Shown one piece after another: positions 8,712 to 15,617 of a stretch of 40,290 bases of DNA (its first letter is position 1; each line of letters starts with the position of its first letter). The position numbers and the translations under genes were made by a program. The DNA lies in the NCBI GenBank assembly GCA_905235415.1, contig CAJOKX010000005.1, positions 1 to 40,290 of the forward strand, written 5' to 3'. This DNA is from an uncultured Lachnospiraceae bacterium. Lineage in GTDB: Bacteria; Bacillota; Clostridia; Lachnospirales; Lachnospiraceae. The notes under the pieces were generated by a model. The model did no database searches. It saw nothing but the letters and a program-made list of their open reading frames with translations, and was not told where the DNA came from.

Positions 8712-8740
8712 TTGTGATGCACGTTCAACCATGCTATAAT
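8712..8740 (+). promoter_or_regulatory. Strong promoter for lepB
   Basis: TTGTGA, 17 bp, then a consensus TATAAT with an extended TGC just before it. The transcription start would be near 8747 and the leader about 80 nt. Confidence 0.8.
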
Positions 8741-8825
8741 TTGCAGGTTACAGGCTGATGTGAATGATTCGTGTATATCATTCCATTTCATCAGACAGAT
8801 TCAAACAGATTGTGAGGTGCAGGTC

Positions 8826-9461
8826 ATGCCTGATCAGAAGAAAGCTGCCGACAAAGAAAGCGGACAGGAGACCACTGTGGCACGGGAGATTCTCAGCTGG
8901 GTCGAAGTCATTGTGATTGCCGTCGTCCTGGCGCTGCTGATTGACGGGTTTATCATCATCAATGCAACCGTTCCCTCCGGATCGATGGAGAAAACGATTA
9001 TGACCGGAGACCGTGTCCTGGGAACAAGGTTCGCATACTGGTTCTCCGATCCGAAGCGCGGAGACATCGTCGTCTTCCGGTATCCGATTGACGAAGCCAA
9101 GGGGAAGCGGACCAAATTCATCAAGCGGATCATCGGTCTTCCCGGCGAGACGGTTACCATTCAGGAAGGAACCGTATACATCAACGGCGAAGCGCTGCAG
9201 GAAGACTACATCAACGGGACCTGGGTCGTGGCAAATGACGGGTTTGAATTCAAGATCCCCGAAGACAGCTACCTGATGCTCGGCGACAACCGCAACAACT
9301 CCAGCGACGCGCGCTACTGGCCTGCGCTCTCGGTGAAGGAAGGAGTTGCTTCCAGCGAAGAAGAAGCGCAGTCCTTTGCCTATGTCCAGCGCAAAAAGAT
9401 CCTCGGGAAAGCGTATGTGCGCTACTGGCCGCTCAGCGCTTTCGGCTCACTGTACAAATAA
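8826..9461 (+). CDS. lepB: Signal peptidase I
   Basis: Membrane serine protease that removes signal peptides from exported proteins. 211 aa from the ATG at 8826, which has GAGGTG upstream; the frame is open to 8760 but has no better start. One membrane segment lies at about 25-46. The catalytic serine is Ser53 in PSGSM and the general-base lysine is Lys100 in FIKRIIGLPGE. Box D/E residues appear as LMLGDNRNNSSDARYW. Length and single-anchor design are normal for Gram-positive SipS-like enzymes. The DUF2007-like gene follows after 5 nt, so the two are probably cotranscribed. Confidence 0.94.
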   Translation: MPDQKKAADKESGQETTVAREILSWVEVIVIAVVLALLIDGFIIINATVPSGSMEKTIMTGDRVLGTRFAYWFSDPKRGDIVVFRYPIDEAKGKRTKFIKRIIGLPGETVTIQEGTVYINGEALQEDYINGTWVVANDGFEFKIPEDSYLMLGDNRNNSSDARYWPALSVKEGVASSEEEAQSFAYVQRKKILGKAYVRYWPLSAFGSLYK

Positions 9462-9466
9462 GAACG

Positions 9467-9814
9467 ATGGGAACGATGGAAGACTTTGAAAAAAGAAAAG
9501 ACCTGATCCGCGTCTGCTACTCACCGGACACACAGACCGCAGAGCAGATGATCGCGCAGCTGAAGCAGCATAACATCCAGGCTGTGCGGCACGGCGGGAC
9601 CAGGGATATCTACCAGATCGGAAAAGACCTGATCGGGGAAGAGATTATGGTGGCCCCCGAAGATCTGCCGGAAGCCAGACAGATCCTCCGGGAGATGACC
9701 GGAGACGAATCCCCTGAATCTTCAGCGGATCACTCGGTTCCGAAAACCATCCTCAGCCTTGTGGCTGCGCTCATCCTGCTGATCGTACTGCTCCTGCTGC
9801 GTTCACTTCTCTGA
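9467..9814 (+). CDS. DUF2007-like protein with C-terminal membrane anchor
   Basis: 115 aa. Residues ~13-78 (LIRVCYSPDTQTAEQMIAQL, then IMVAPEDLPEARQIL) match the DUF2007 fold, a small ferredoxin-like domain often called putative signal transducing protein. A linker leads to one hydrophobic C-terminal segment (~92-115, LLIVLLLL), so it should be a tail-anchored protein with its domain in the cytoplasm. The start is uncertain. ATGs at 9467 and 9476 both lack a strong ribosome site, which suggests coupling to lepB translation, since its stop lies 5 nt upstream. Function is not known. Confidence 0.75.
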   Translation: MGTMEDFEKRKDLIRVCYSPDTQTAEQMIAQLKQHNIQAVRHGGTRDIYQIGKDLIGEEIMVAPEDLPEARQILREMTGDESPESSADHSVPKTILSLVAALILLIVLLLLRSLL

Positions 9815-9831
9815 TGCAGGAGCAGCAAAAC

Positions 9832-9859
9832 GCGGCCCCCGGTTATTCAGCGGGGCCGC
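9832..9859 (-). terminator. Terminator overlapping the end of the 72-aa gene
   Basis: Perfect GCGGCCCC / GGGGCCGC stem with the stop codon of the minus-strand gene inside the loop and GTTTTGC after it on the minus strand. It also lies just after the plus-strand gene ending at 9814. Confidence 0.7.
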
Positions 9860-10061
9860 CAAAGTACTCTTTCAATCCGCTCGCCATGGAGGCGAGAATC
9901 TCACTGCCGGTATCTGACAGCTCCAGCCCGTCGGCTTTCAGGAGCAGCAGATTCACGGCAGATTTTACTCTGTCGTCCGCCTCTCTGTACGCTAAGATCA
10001 GTTTCTTTTCCTGCGGACTTACTTTGAATGTTGAAGAGGGTGCACCTGTCTGATTCTCCAT
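9843..10061 (-). CDS. Small hypothetical cytoplasmic protein
   Basis: 72 aa from the ATG at 10061, which has a strong AGGAGG 7-8 nt upstream. A longer frame to 10106 exists but overlaps aroE and lacks a ribosome site. The protein is polar and helical, with SPQEKKLILAYREADDRVKSAVNLLLLKADG as its core and no membrane segment or Cys. The YREADDRVKSAVNLLL stretch resembles a phrase seen in some Clostridial phage-repressor-like or HTH-linked proteins, but no HTH is visible here. I do not assign a function. It ends in its own terminator and may be cotranscribed with aroE (stop 10103, gap about 40 nt). Confidence 0.75.
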   Translation of the reverse strand: MENQTGAPSSTFKVSPQEKKLILAYREADDRVKSAVNLLLLKADGLELSDTGSEILASMASGLKEYFGGPAE

Positions 10062-10102
10062 GATTTTCTCCTCCTGTAATGATCTGCCTGATCTTCTGTC
10101 AG

Positions 10103-10954
10103 TCATCCTTCGATTTCTCTGCGCAGCGCTTCATACATCACGTCCAGCGGAGCTTCCTTTCCGGTCCACAGCGTGAAGTTCAGCGCCCCCTGCTGTACCA
10201 GCATCCCGATCCCGCTGAAGACGGATGCGCCGTGTCGTCTGCACTCTTCCAGGAACAATGTGTCCACCGGGTTGAAGACAACATCCGCAGCTGTCATATC
10301 CGCCCGGACGGTATCGTAATCAATGTCCGGACGTGAAGCGCTGTCGGGCGTGAACCCGACCGGGGTTGCATTGATCAGGATATTCGTTTCTTCCGGGACG
10401 CGCACGCTCTGTGTCCACGGGACATACTCTGACGCACTGTCCGTCTTCTCCCGGATCAGCTCCGCCAGTTCCCTTCCGTTTTCCTGCGTCCGGTTCACGA
10501 TCCGGATCCTGGATGCGCCGTTCAGGGCACACTCAACGGCGATCGCCCTGGCAGCGCCGCCTGCGCCGAGGATCATGATGTCCGCCCCTTCTATCTGCAC
10601 GCCGCCCATCTTCAGAGCGCGCGTGAATCCCTTTCCGTCCGTATTCTCCCCGATCAGTCTGCCGTTGTCACAGATGACGGTATTGACCGCTCCGATGATG
10701 CGTGCAGCTTCAGACAGCTCGTCCAGCATCGGAATTACACGGATCTTGTGCGGCATCGTCAGGTTGATCCCCCTGAAGTTCAGCGCCTTCACTGCCGCCA
10801 TGGCGGTTTCCAGATCCTCCGGAAGGACTTTCATCGTCAGATACCTGTAATTCAGGCCGAGCGCGGCATATCCCGCCTCCTCCAGCACACAGGTTGGATT
10901 GTCGTCAACAGGATCTCCGAATACGCCCGTCAGTTCCGCTCTGTAATGCGCCAT
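10103..10954 (-). CDS. aroE: Shikimate dehydrogenase family protein, atypical N-terminus
   Basis: 283 aa. AroE reduces 3-dehydroshikimate with NADPH in the chorismate pathway. Family marks are NLTMPHK with the catalytic Lys70, GAVNTV, IGENTDGKGF with the catalytic Asp, and the Rossmann loop GAGGAARAIAVE with NRTQE for NADP. The usual N-terminal SxS shikimate-binding motif (G-x-P-x-x-H-S-x-S-P) is replaced by GVFGDPVDDNPTCVLEEAGY, so the hydroxyl-holding serines are missing. This may mark a different substrate or a lineage variant. No other aromatic-pathway gene is nearby. AGGAGG precedes the ATG. Confidence 0.82.
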   Translation of the reverse strand: MAHYRAELTGVFGDPVDDNPTCVLEEAGYAALGLNYRYLTMKVLPEDLETAMAAVKALNFRGINLTMPHKIRVIPMLDELSEAARIIGAVNTVICDNGRLIGENTDGKGFTRALKMGGVQIEGADIMILGAGGAARAIAVECALNGASRIRIVNRTQENGRELAELIREKTDSASEYVPWTQSVRVPEETNILINATPVGFTPDSASRPDIDYDTVRADMTAADVVFNPVDTLFLEECRRHGASVFSGIGMLVQQGALNFTLWTGKEAPLDVMYEALRREIEG

Positions 10955-10990
10955 ATCACCATCCTCCTTTCCAGGTGACTGCCTGCCTTT

Positions 10991-10999
10991 ATTGTAGCA
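10991..10999 (-). promoter_or_regulatory. Extended -10 promoter element for aroE
   Basis: On the minus strand TGC-TACAAT, about 35 bp upstream of the start at 10954. No convincing -35 box is seen. Confidence 0.45.
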
Positions 11000-11028
11000 T
11001 GGATCCGCCCTTGGGGTGATCGTTTTTC

Positions 11029-11057
11029 TTGCAAATCTTTCAACCCTGCATTATGAT
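11029..11057 (+). promoter_or_regulatory. Promoter for the Rrf2 regulator
   Basis: TTGCAA, 17 bp, then TATGAT, about 65 bp upstream of the ATG at 11122. The region is divergent to aroE. Confidence 0.7.
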
Positions 11058-11121
11058 AGGTTATACGAAGCAAAAAGCGCTTTTGCTTTATTCTGCACAC
11101 ACCATATTGGAGGATTGATTC

Positions 11122-11559
11122 ATGTTTGCTTCTACGAAGGGACGATATGCATTGCGGGTTCTCGCTGATCTTGCAGAGCATGAGGCGGGTGAGAATACCT
11201 ATATTCCGCTGAAGGATATTGCCGAGAGACAGGAAATCTCCGAGAAGTACCTGGAAGCAATCGTCAAGCTCCTCGTCAAAGAGAATCTCCTGATCGGAGT
11301 GCGCGGAAAGGGAGGCGGGTACCGTCTTGCGATGGATCCTGCAGAATACTCTGTGGGACAGATTCTCCGGATCACCGAGGGCGGCATCAACGTCGTGTCC
11401 TGCCTTGCGGACGGTGCGCAGACGTGCCCCCGTTCCGACAGCTGCCGCACACTGGATATGTGGTCCCGGCTGGATACGCTGATCGGCGACTTTCTGGACA
11501 ATATCACCATCGCGGATCTGATCGCGGATGTGGACAAAGAGCCGCAGCAGGATGCCTGA
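11122..11559 (+). CDS. Rrf2-family transcriptional regulator, IscR-like, with three cysteines
   Basis: 145 aa. The N-terminal winged helix (residues 1-75: STKGRYALRVLADLA, IPLKDIAERQEISEKYLEAIVKLL, RGKGGGYRLA) is the Rrf2 signature. Cysteines at 94, 102 and 108 (VSCLADGAQTCPRSDSC) match the position of the Fe-S ligands of IscR, though the first spacing is 7 rather than 5, so an iron-sulfur or redox-sensing form is likely. The gene has a clear promoter and GGAGG site. No iscS or suf genes are in view, but the next gene, in convergent orientation, is a sulfur-transfer enzyme, suggesting a sulfur or Fe-S theme. Confidence 0.88.
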   Translation: MFASTKGRYALRVLADLAEHEAGENTYIPLKDIAERQEISEKYLEAIVKLLVKENLLIGVRGKGGGYRLAMDPAEYSVGQILRITEGGINVVSCLADGAQTCPRSDSCRTLDMWSRLDTLIGDFLDNITIADLIADVDKEPQQDA

Positions 11560-11649
11560 GCGTTCTTCATACTTTTTTCACATGTTGACCTTATTCAGGA
11601 CACAATCTCTGTGTACTCTGTAACTGTACAGAACAGCAGACAGAAAATG

Positions 11650-11694
11650 TTCATACTCTTGCCGGCCGCTCAACCGGCCGGCACTCCCTCTGAA
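11650..11694. repeat. Structured hairpin element, copy A
   Basis: Flank TTCATACTCTT, then an 8-bp stem GCCGGCCG / CGGCCGGC with a 6-nt loop, then CTCCCTCTGAA. Copy B has the same flanks with a different stem. On the plus strand it is followed by the small hairpin AAACCG-TTTTT-CGGTTT. Confidence 0.7.
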
Positions 11695-11729
11695 CCAAAC
11701 CGTTTTTCGGTTTTGCATAGATTTGAACT

Positions 11730-11773
11730 TTCATACTCTTCCCGGCAGGGAAACCTGCCGGGCTCCCTCCGAA
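11730..11773. repeat. Structured hairpin element, copy B
   Basis: Flank TTCATACTCTT, then a 9-bp stem CCCGGCAGG / CCTGCCGGG with a GAAA loop, then CTCCCTCCGAA. The flanks match copy A while the stem has changed on both sides. A terminator hairpin follows directly. Confidence 0.7.
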
Positions 11774-11806
11774 AAAAAGCAGTTGTGCCGAAGCACAGCT
11801 GCTTTT
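11774..11806. terminator. Bidirectional terminator between rrf2 and the rhodanese fusion
   Basis: Stem AAAAAGCAGTTGTGC / GCACAGCTGCTTTTT with a CGAA loop and one G-T pair. It starts 8 nt after the minus-strand stop at 11815 and also lies downstream of rrf2. Confidence 0.85.
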
Positions 11807-11814
11807 TCACTGTT

Positions 11815-12969
11815 TCAGATCTCCTCCGCACTTCCGGTATCATAGGTCTCCAGAAATCCGTGCACGATCCCGTTATGCTTGTATGCGGGAAGCATATCAA
11901 TGTTGACGTTGGTGACGCTGTTGAAGATATTCCCCTCCACATACGGATTGGTTTCCTTGAGCTTCGCAATGATCTTCTTGGTCTCCATGCGCTTGGACAC
12001 AGACGTCCCGTCCTCCCTGCAGGATGAACAGGTATCTGTGAAATGACATGCGCACTGGATAAAATGAAGGTGGTTGTAATCTCTCCAGGCCTTGATGTCC
12101 TCTTCGCGGATCAGATACATCGGACGGATCAGCTCCATCCCCTCAAAATTCTGACTGTGCAGCTTGGGCATCATCGTCTGGATCTGGCCTGCCCAGAGCA
12201 TCGACATCAGGATCGTTTCGATCACATCGTCATAGTGATGGCCGAGTGCGATCTTATTGCATCCGAGATCCTTTGCTTTCCGGTACAGATACCCCCTGCG
12301 CATTCTCGCACACAGATAGCAGGGCGACTTCTCCACCTCATAGACCGCGTCAAAGATCCTGGTCTCAAACACGGTAACAGGGACGCCCATCATCTGCGCA
12401 TTGTTCTCAATCACCAGGCGGTTCAGCTCGTTGTACCCCGGATCCATCACCAGGAAGACCAGCTCGAAAGGAAACTTCTGCTGCCGCTGCAGCTCCTGGA
12501 AGAGCTTGGCCATCAGCATGGAATCCTTTCCGCCCGATATGCATACCGCGATTCTGTCCCCCGGAAGGACCAGCTGATACTGGATGACTGCTTTGGTAAA
12601 TCTGGAAAACAGCCGCTCCCGGAAGACTCTTTTCTTGATGATCGACTTCTCGATTTCCCGCGACCGGTCTTCTTTGTGCGACGACAGTTCCCGAAGCCAC
12701 GCGCCGTACCCGCCCTGCAGGCTGCAGGCGTCATAGCCCATCTGCCGAAGCTGATCCGCAAGGACCAGGCTCTGCGTACCATGCATGCAGAACAGAATCA
12801 GCTTCCTGTCTGCGGGCAGCTCTCCTCTCTCCGCTGCCTGCAGCACATCGGGAATGTTCACTGCATTGTCCAGCGTTCCGTATTCATATGAGATCTCATC
12901 CCGGATATCGATCAGCGCATAACTGCCCTCCGGCATATCCGCGATCTGGGTCAGGGTGACTTCCATCAT
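11815..12969 (-). CDS. Rhodanese-TtcA-like fusion, putative tRNA thiolation protein
   Basis: 384 aa with two domains. Residues 1-95 are a rhodanese domain, with active-site Cys61 in the loop CMHGTQ, expected to carry persulfide sulfur. Residues ~115-375 are a PP-loop ATPase of the TtcA/TtuA type: SGGKDS at 145-150, C217-x-x-C220 in SPCYLCARMRRG, GHHYDDVIET near 243-252, and a second cysteine group at 306, 308, 314 and 317. In TtcA the paired and distant cysteines hold an Fe-S cluster and the enzyme makes 2-thiocytidine in tRNA. A built-in sulfur donor is a logical partner. The tRNA target is inferred, not shown. Confidence 0.87.
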   Translation of the reverse strand: MMEVTLTQIADMPEGSYALIDIRDEISYEYGTLDNAVNIPDVLQAAERGELPADRKLILFCMHGTQSLVLADQLRQMGYDACSLQGGYGAWLRELSSHKEDRSREIEKSIIKKRVFRERLFSRFTKAVIQYQLVLPGDRIAVCISGGKDSMLMAKLFQELQRQQKFPFELVFLVMDPGYNELNRLVIENNAQMMGVPVTVFETRIFDAVYEVEKSPCYLCARMRRGYLYRKAKDLGCNKIALGHHYDDVIETILMSMLWAGQIQTMMPKLHSQNFEGMELIRPMYLIREEDIKAWRDYNHLHFIQCACHFTDTCSSCREDGTSVSKRMETKKIIAKLKETNPYVEGNIFNSVTNVNIDMLPAYKHNGIVHGFLETYDTGSAEEI

Positions 12970-13079
12970 GCCTTTTTACTCCCTTTCATATTTAAGAACG
13001 CCTCGGGCCTCTCACCGCGCCGCGCCCGGTGCGGCAGCGTCCTCTTCCTTAGAGCGCGGCCGCGATCCGCCGGATCAAA

Positions 13080-13112
13080 AGTATTGCCGCACCACACAGG
13101 TGCGGCAATACT
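13080..13112 (-). terminator. Terminator after thrS
   Basis: Perfect 14-bp stem AGTATTGCCGCACC / GGTGCGGCAATACT with a 5-nt loop, about 40 nt after the thrS stop. On the minus strand TTTG follows. Confidence 0.82.
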
Positions 13113-13148
13113 CCATTCACTCTCTCACATCTTCCGCGGCGGGAAGGC

Positions 13149-14918
13149 TTATCTTTGCCTGAGCAGCTCCATGAACTCTTCCATGGAAGAAGTCGTACTC
13201 TCGCCCGTGTCTCTGTTGCGGTAGGTGACATTCTTTGCGTCTGTCTCCTTCTGCCCGATGATCAGCATGTAGGGAACCCGCTCTACCTGCTGCGCCTCAC
13301 GGATCTTATAGCCGATCTTCTCATTTCTCTCATCCAGTTCCGCCCTGAATCCTGCATCCAGCAGGGCCTCGCAGCACTCTGACGCATAGTCCATAAACTT
13401 CTCGGAAACGGGAAGCACCTTGACCTGAACCGGTGAGAGCCATACCGGGAAGCGTCCCTTGGTCTCTTCAATGAGATACGCCATAAAGCGGTCCAGGGAT
13501 CCGAGGATCGCCCGGTGAATGACAACCGGCGTCTTCTCCGTGCCGTTCTGGTCGATGTAGGTCAGTTCAAACCTTGCGGGCAGGCAGAAGTCCAGCTGGC
13601 AGGTGGACAGTGTGTACTCGGCGCCGACCGCCGGCTTCACATTGACGTCCAGTTTCGGCCCGTAGAACGCAGCCTCTCCGATCTCCTCCGTGTAATCGAG
13701 CTTGAGCTCGTTCAGCACTTCACGAAGCGCGTTCTCCGCGGTATTCCACATCTCATCGTCATCGTGGTACTTCTTCTTGTCCTCCGGATCGCGCAGCGAC
13801 AGAACGCAGCGGTAATCCGTGATGTTGAAGTCTTTGTATGCTTCAAAGATCAGGTCGCAGACGGATGCGATCTCGTCCTTGATCTGGTCCGGTGTGACAA
13901 ACAGATGCGCGTCATTCTGGCAGAAATGCCGTGCCCTCTCGATCCCCTTCAGGGTACCGGACGCCTCATACCTGAAATCATGGGCGATCTCACCGATCCG
14001 AAGCGGCAGGTTCCTGTAGGACCTCGGACGGTTCGCGTAGATCCGCATGTGGTGCGGGCAGTTCATCGGACGAAGCACATATTCCTCATCCTCGACCTGC
14101 ATCGGAGGGAACATATTGTCCTTATAATGATCCCAGTGGCCGGAGGTCCGATACAGGTCGACCGTCCCCACGCAGGGCGTCATGACATGCAGGTAGCCGA
14201 GCCGGCGCTCCTTCTCCTTGATATAATTCTCCAGAATCTGCCAGAGCGTATAGCCCTTTGGAAGAAACATCGGAAGGCCTCTTCCGACCAGGTCGTCCGT
14301 CATAAAGAGCTGCATCTCTTTGCCGATCTTCCTGTGGTCGCGCGCCCTGGCTTCCGCCTGCTCCGTCTCCCACGCCTTCAGCTCGTCCGCATTGCGGAAA
14401 GCGACGCCGTTGATGCGGGTCAGCATCTTATTCTCGCTGTCGTTCTTCCAATAGGCGCCGGACTGTCCGGTGATCTTGAATGCCTTCAGGGCCTTGGTGT
14501 AGGTCAGGTGCGGGCCCACGCACATGTCGATATAGTCTCCCTGCTGATAGAACGTGATCCGCGCGTCCTCGGGAAGGTCGCCGATATGCTCGACCTTGTA
14601 GACCTCTCCGCGCTCTTCCATCAGCCTGATCGCCTCCGGGCGCGGCAGCTCGTAGGTCTTGACCGGAAGATTCTCCTTGGTGATCTTCGCCATCTCCGCC
14701 TCGATCGCGGCCAGATCCTCATCTGAGAGCTTCTCTCCTCCCAGGTCCACATCATAGTAGAACCCGCGCTCTGTTGCCGGGCCGTACGCGAACTTCGCAT
14801 CCGGGTGCAGCCGCAGGATCGCCTGCGCCATAATATGAGCGGCCGTGTGACGGATGACGTGGGTTTCTTCCTCTTCGGGGAGAGTCCTGACTTCTCCGTT
14901 GTTATAAATTGCTTTCAT
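13149..14918 (-). CDS. thrS: Threonyl-tRNA synthetase lacking the TGS domain
   Basis: Charges tRNA-Thr with threonine. At 589 aa it is about 50-60 residues shorter than the common bacterial form because the N-terminal TGS domain is absent. The editing domain begins almost at once, with HTAAH at 24-28 and DMCVGPHL as its second motif. The catalytic core has the zinc ligands in RPMNCPHHM, NDAHLF and VVIHRAI, and class II motif 2 in RIGEIAHDFRYEASG. The anticodon-binding domain is at the C-terminus (KVLPVSEKF, EKIGYKIREAQ). The ATG at 14918 has GGAGG upstream and no earlier start exists in frame. The 88-nt gap upstream is too short for a T-box. Confidence 0.95.
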   Translation of the reverse strand: MKAIYNNGEVRTLPEEEETHVIRHTAAHIMAQAILRLHPDAKFAYGPATERGFYYDVDLGGEKLSDEDLAAIEAEMAKITKENLPVKTYELPRPEAIRLMEERGEVYKVEHIGDLPEDARITFYQQGDYIDMCVGPHLTYTKALKAFKITGQSGAYWKNDSENKMLTRINGVAFRNADELKAWETEQAEARARDHRKIGKEMQLFMTDDLVGRGLPMFLPKGYTLWQILENYIKEKERRLGYLHVMTPCVGTVDLYRTSGHWDHYKDNMFPPMQVEDEEYVLRPMNCPHHMRIYANRPRSYRNLPLRIGEIAHDFRYEASGTLKGIERARHFCQNDAHLFVTPDQIKDEIASVCDLIFEAYKDFNITDYRCVLSLRDPEDKKKYHDDDEMWNTAENALREVLNELKLDYTEEIGEAAFYGPKLDVNVKPAVGAEYTLSTCQLDFCLPARFELTYIDQNGTEKTPVVIHRAILGSLDRFMAYLIEETKGRFPVWLSPVQVKVLPVSEKFMDYASECCEALLDAGFRAELDERNEKIGYKIREAQQVERVPYMLIIGQKETDAKNVTYRNRDTGESTTSSMEEFMELLRQR

Positions 14919-15006
14919 GAATGGTTACCTCCAGTTTTTATTCCCGCCCTACCATTATATACGATTTTTCATTTTTGTAATCTGTACATTTATATTTTGC
15001 AGGGAA

Positions 15007-15579
15007 TTACTCAGCGCTGCCCGCCAGCTGCAGTTCCTGCGCATGTTCCTTCATCCCTTCAATCACGATCGCGGACACGTCTCTGATGTCCATGCCCAGC
15101 ATCCCGCATCCCTGCAGGATCAGTTCGCGGTTGCATTTGGCGGCGAACCGCTTATCCTTCCACTTCTTCATAAAGCTCTTTACTTCCATATCCGTGATCC
15201 CGTTCGGGCGCATCCTGGCAGCCGCCTGGACGATCCCGGTCAGCTCATCGACCGTGAACAGGCTCTTTTCCATATTGGTCACGGGCTCTGTATCTGTGCA
15301 GATCGAATAGCCGTGCGCCATGATCGCGCGGATATCGGCCTCCGGAACGCCGAGGCTGCGCAGCGGCTCCTCGGTATGTGCCAGATGCTCATCCGGGTAT
15401 TTTTCATAGTCATAGTCATGCAGCCAGCCGACTGCTTCCCATTCTTCCCTGTCTTCGCCGAAATGCTCCGCCATCGCACCCATCGCGGCAGATACATTGG
15501 CTGCATGCAGAATCAGGTGCTCCTCCGTCACCATCGTCGCGTTTATCTCTTTTGCCTTTTCAAGCGTTAACCGCTCCAT
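15007..15579 (-). CDS. HD-domain protein, putative metal-dependent phosphohydrolase
   Basis: 190 aa with the HD signature: a His near 21-25, H54-D55 in GWLHDYDYEKYPDEH, and later conserved residues in IMAHGYSICTDTEP. HD proteins of this short form hydrolyse phosphate esters or nucleotides with bound metal; the substrate cannot be told from sequence. No other domain and no membrane segment are present. AGGAG lies 9 nt before the ATG. It sits between the MFS gene (38 nt upstream) and thrS (88 nt downstream), all on the minus strand, so it is likely part of one transcript. Confidence 0.85.
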   Translation of the reverse strand: MERLTLEKAKEINATMVTEEHLILHAANVSAAMGAMAEHFGEDREEWEAVGWLHDYDYEKYPDEHLAHTEEPLRSLGVPEADIRAIMAHGYSICTDTEPVTNMEKSLFTVDELTGIVQAAARMRPNGITDMEVKSFMKKWKDKRFAAKCNRELILQGCGMLGMDIRDVSAIVIEGMKEHAQELQLAGSAE

Positions 15580-15617
15580 ATTTCATTTCTCCTTTGCAGT
15601 AATAGATATCATCGGTT

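Larger units (their letters stand above)
8480..8825. other. Divergent regulatory region, second SH3 lipoprotein / lepB
   Basis: 346 bp without a gene. It holds a minus-strand promoter (8539-8567), a two-copy 22-bp tandem repeat (8662-8705) and a plus-strand promoter (8712-8740). I see nothing else with confidence. Confidence 0.7.

Noticed and set aside
14919..15006. T-box riboswitch upstream of thrS
   Set aside because: Only 88 bp separate thrS from the HD gene, too short for a T-box, and no specifier or T-box sequence is seen.
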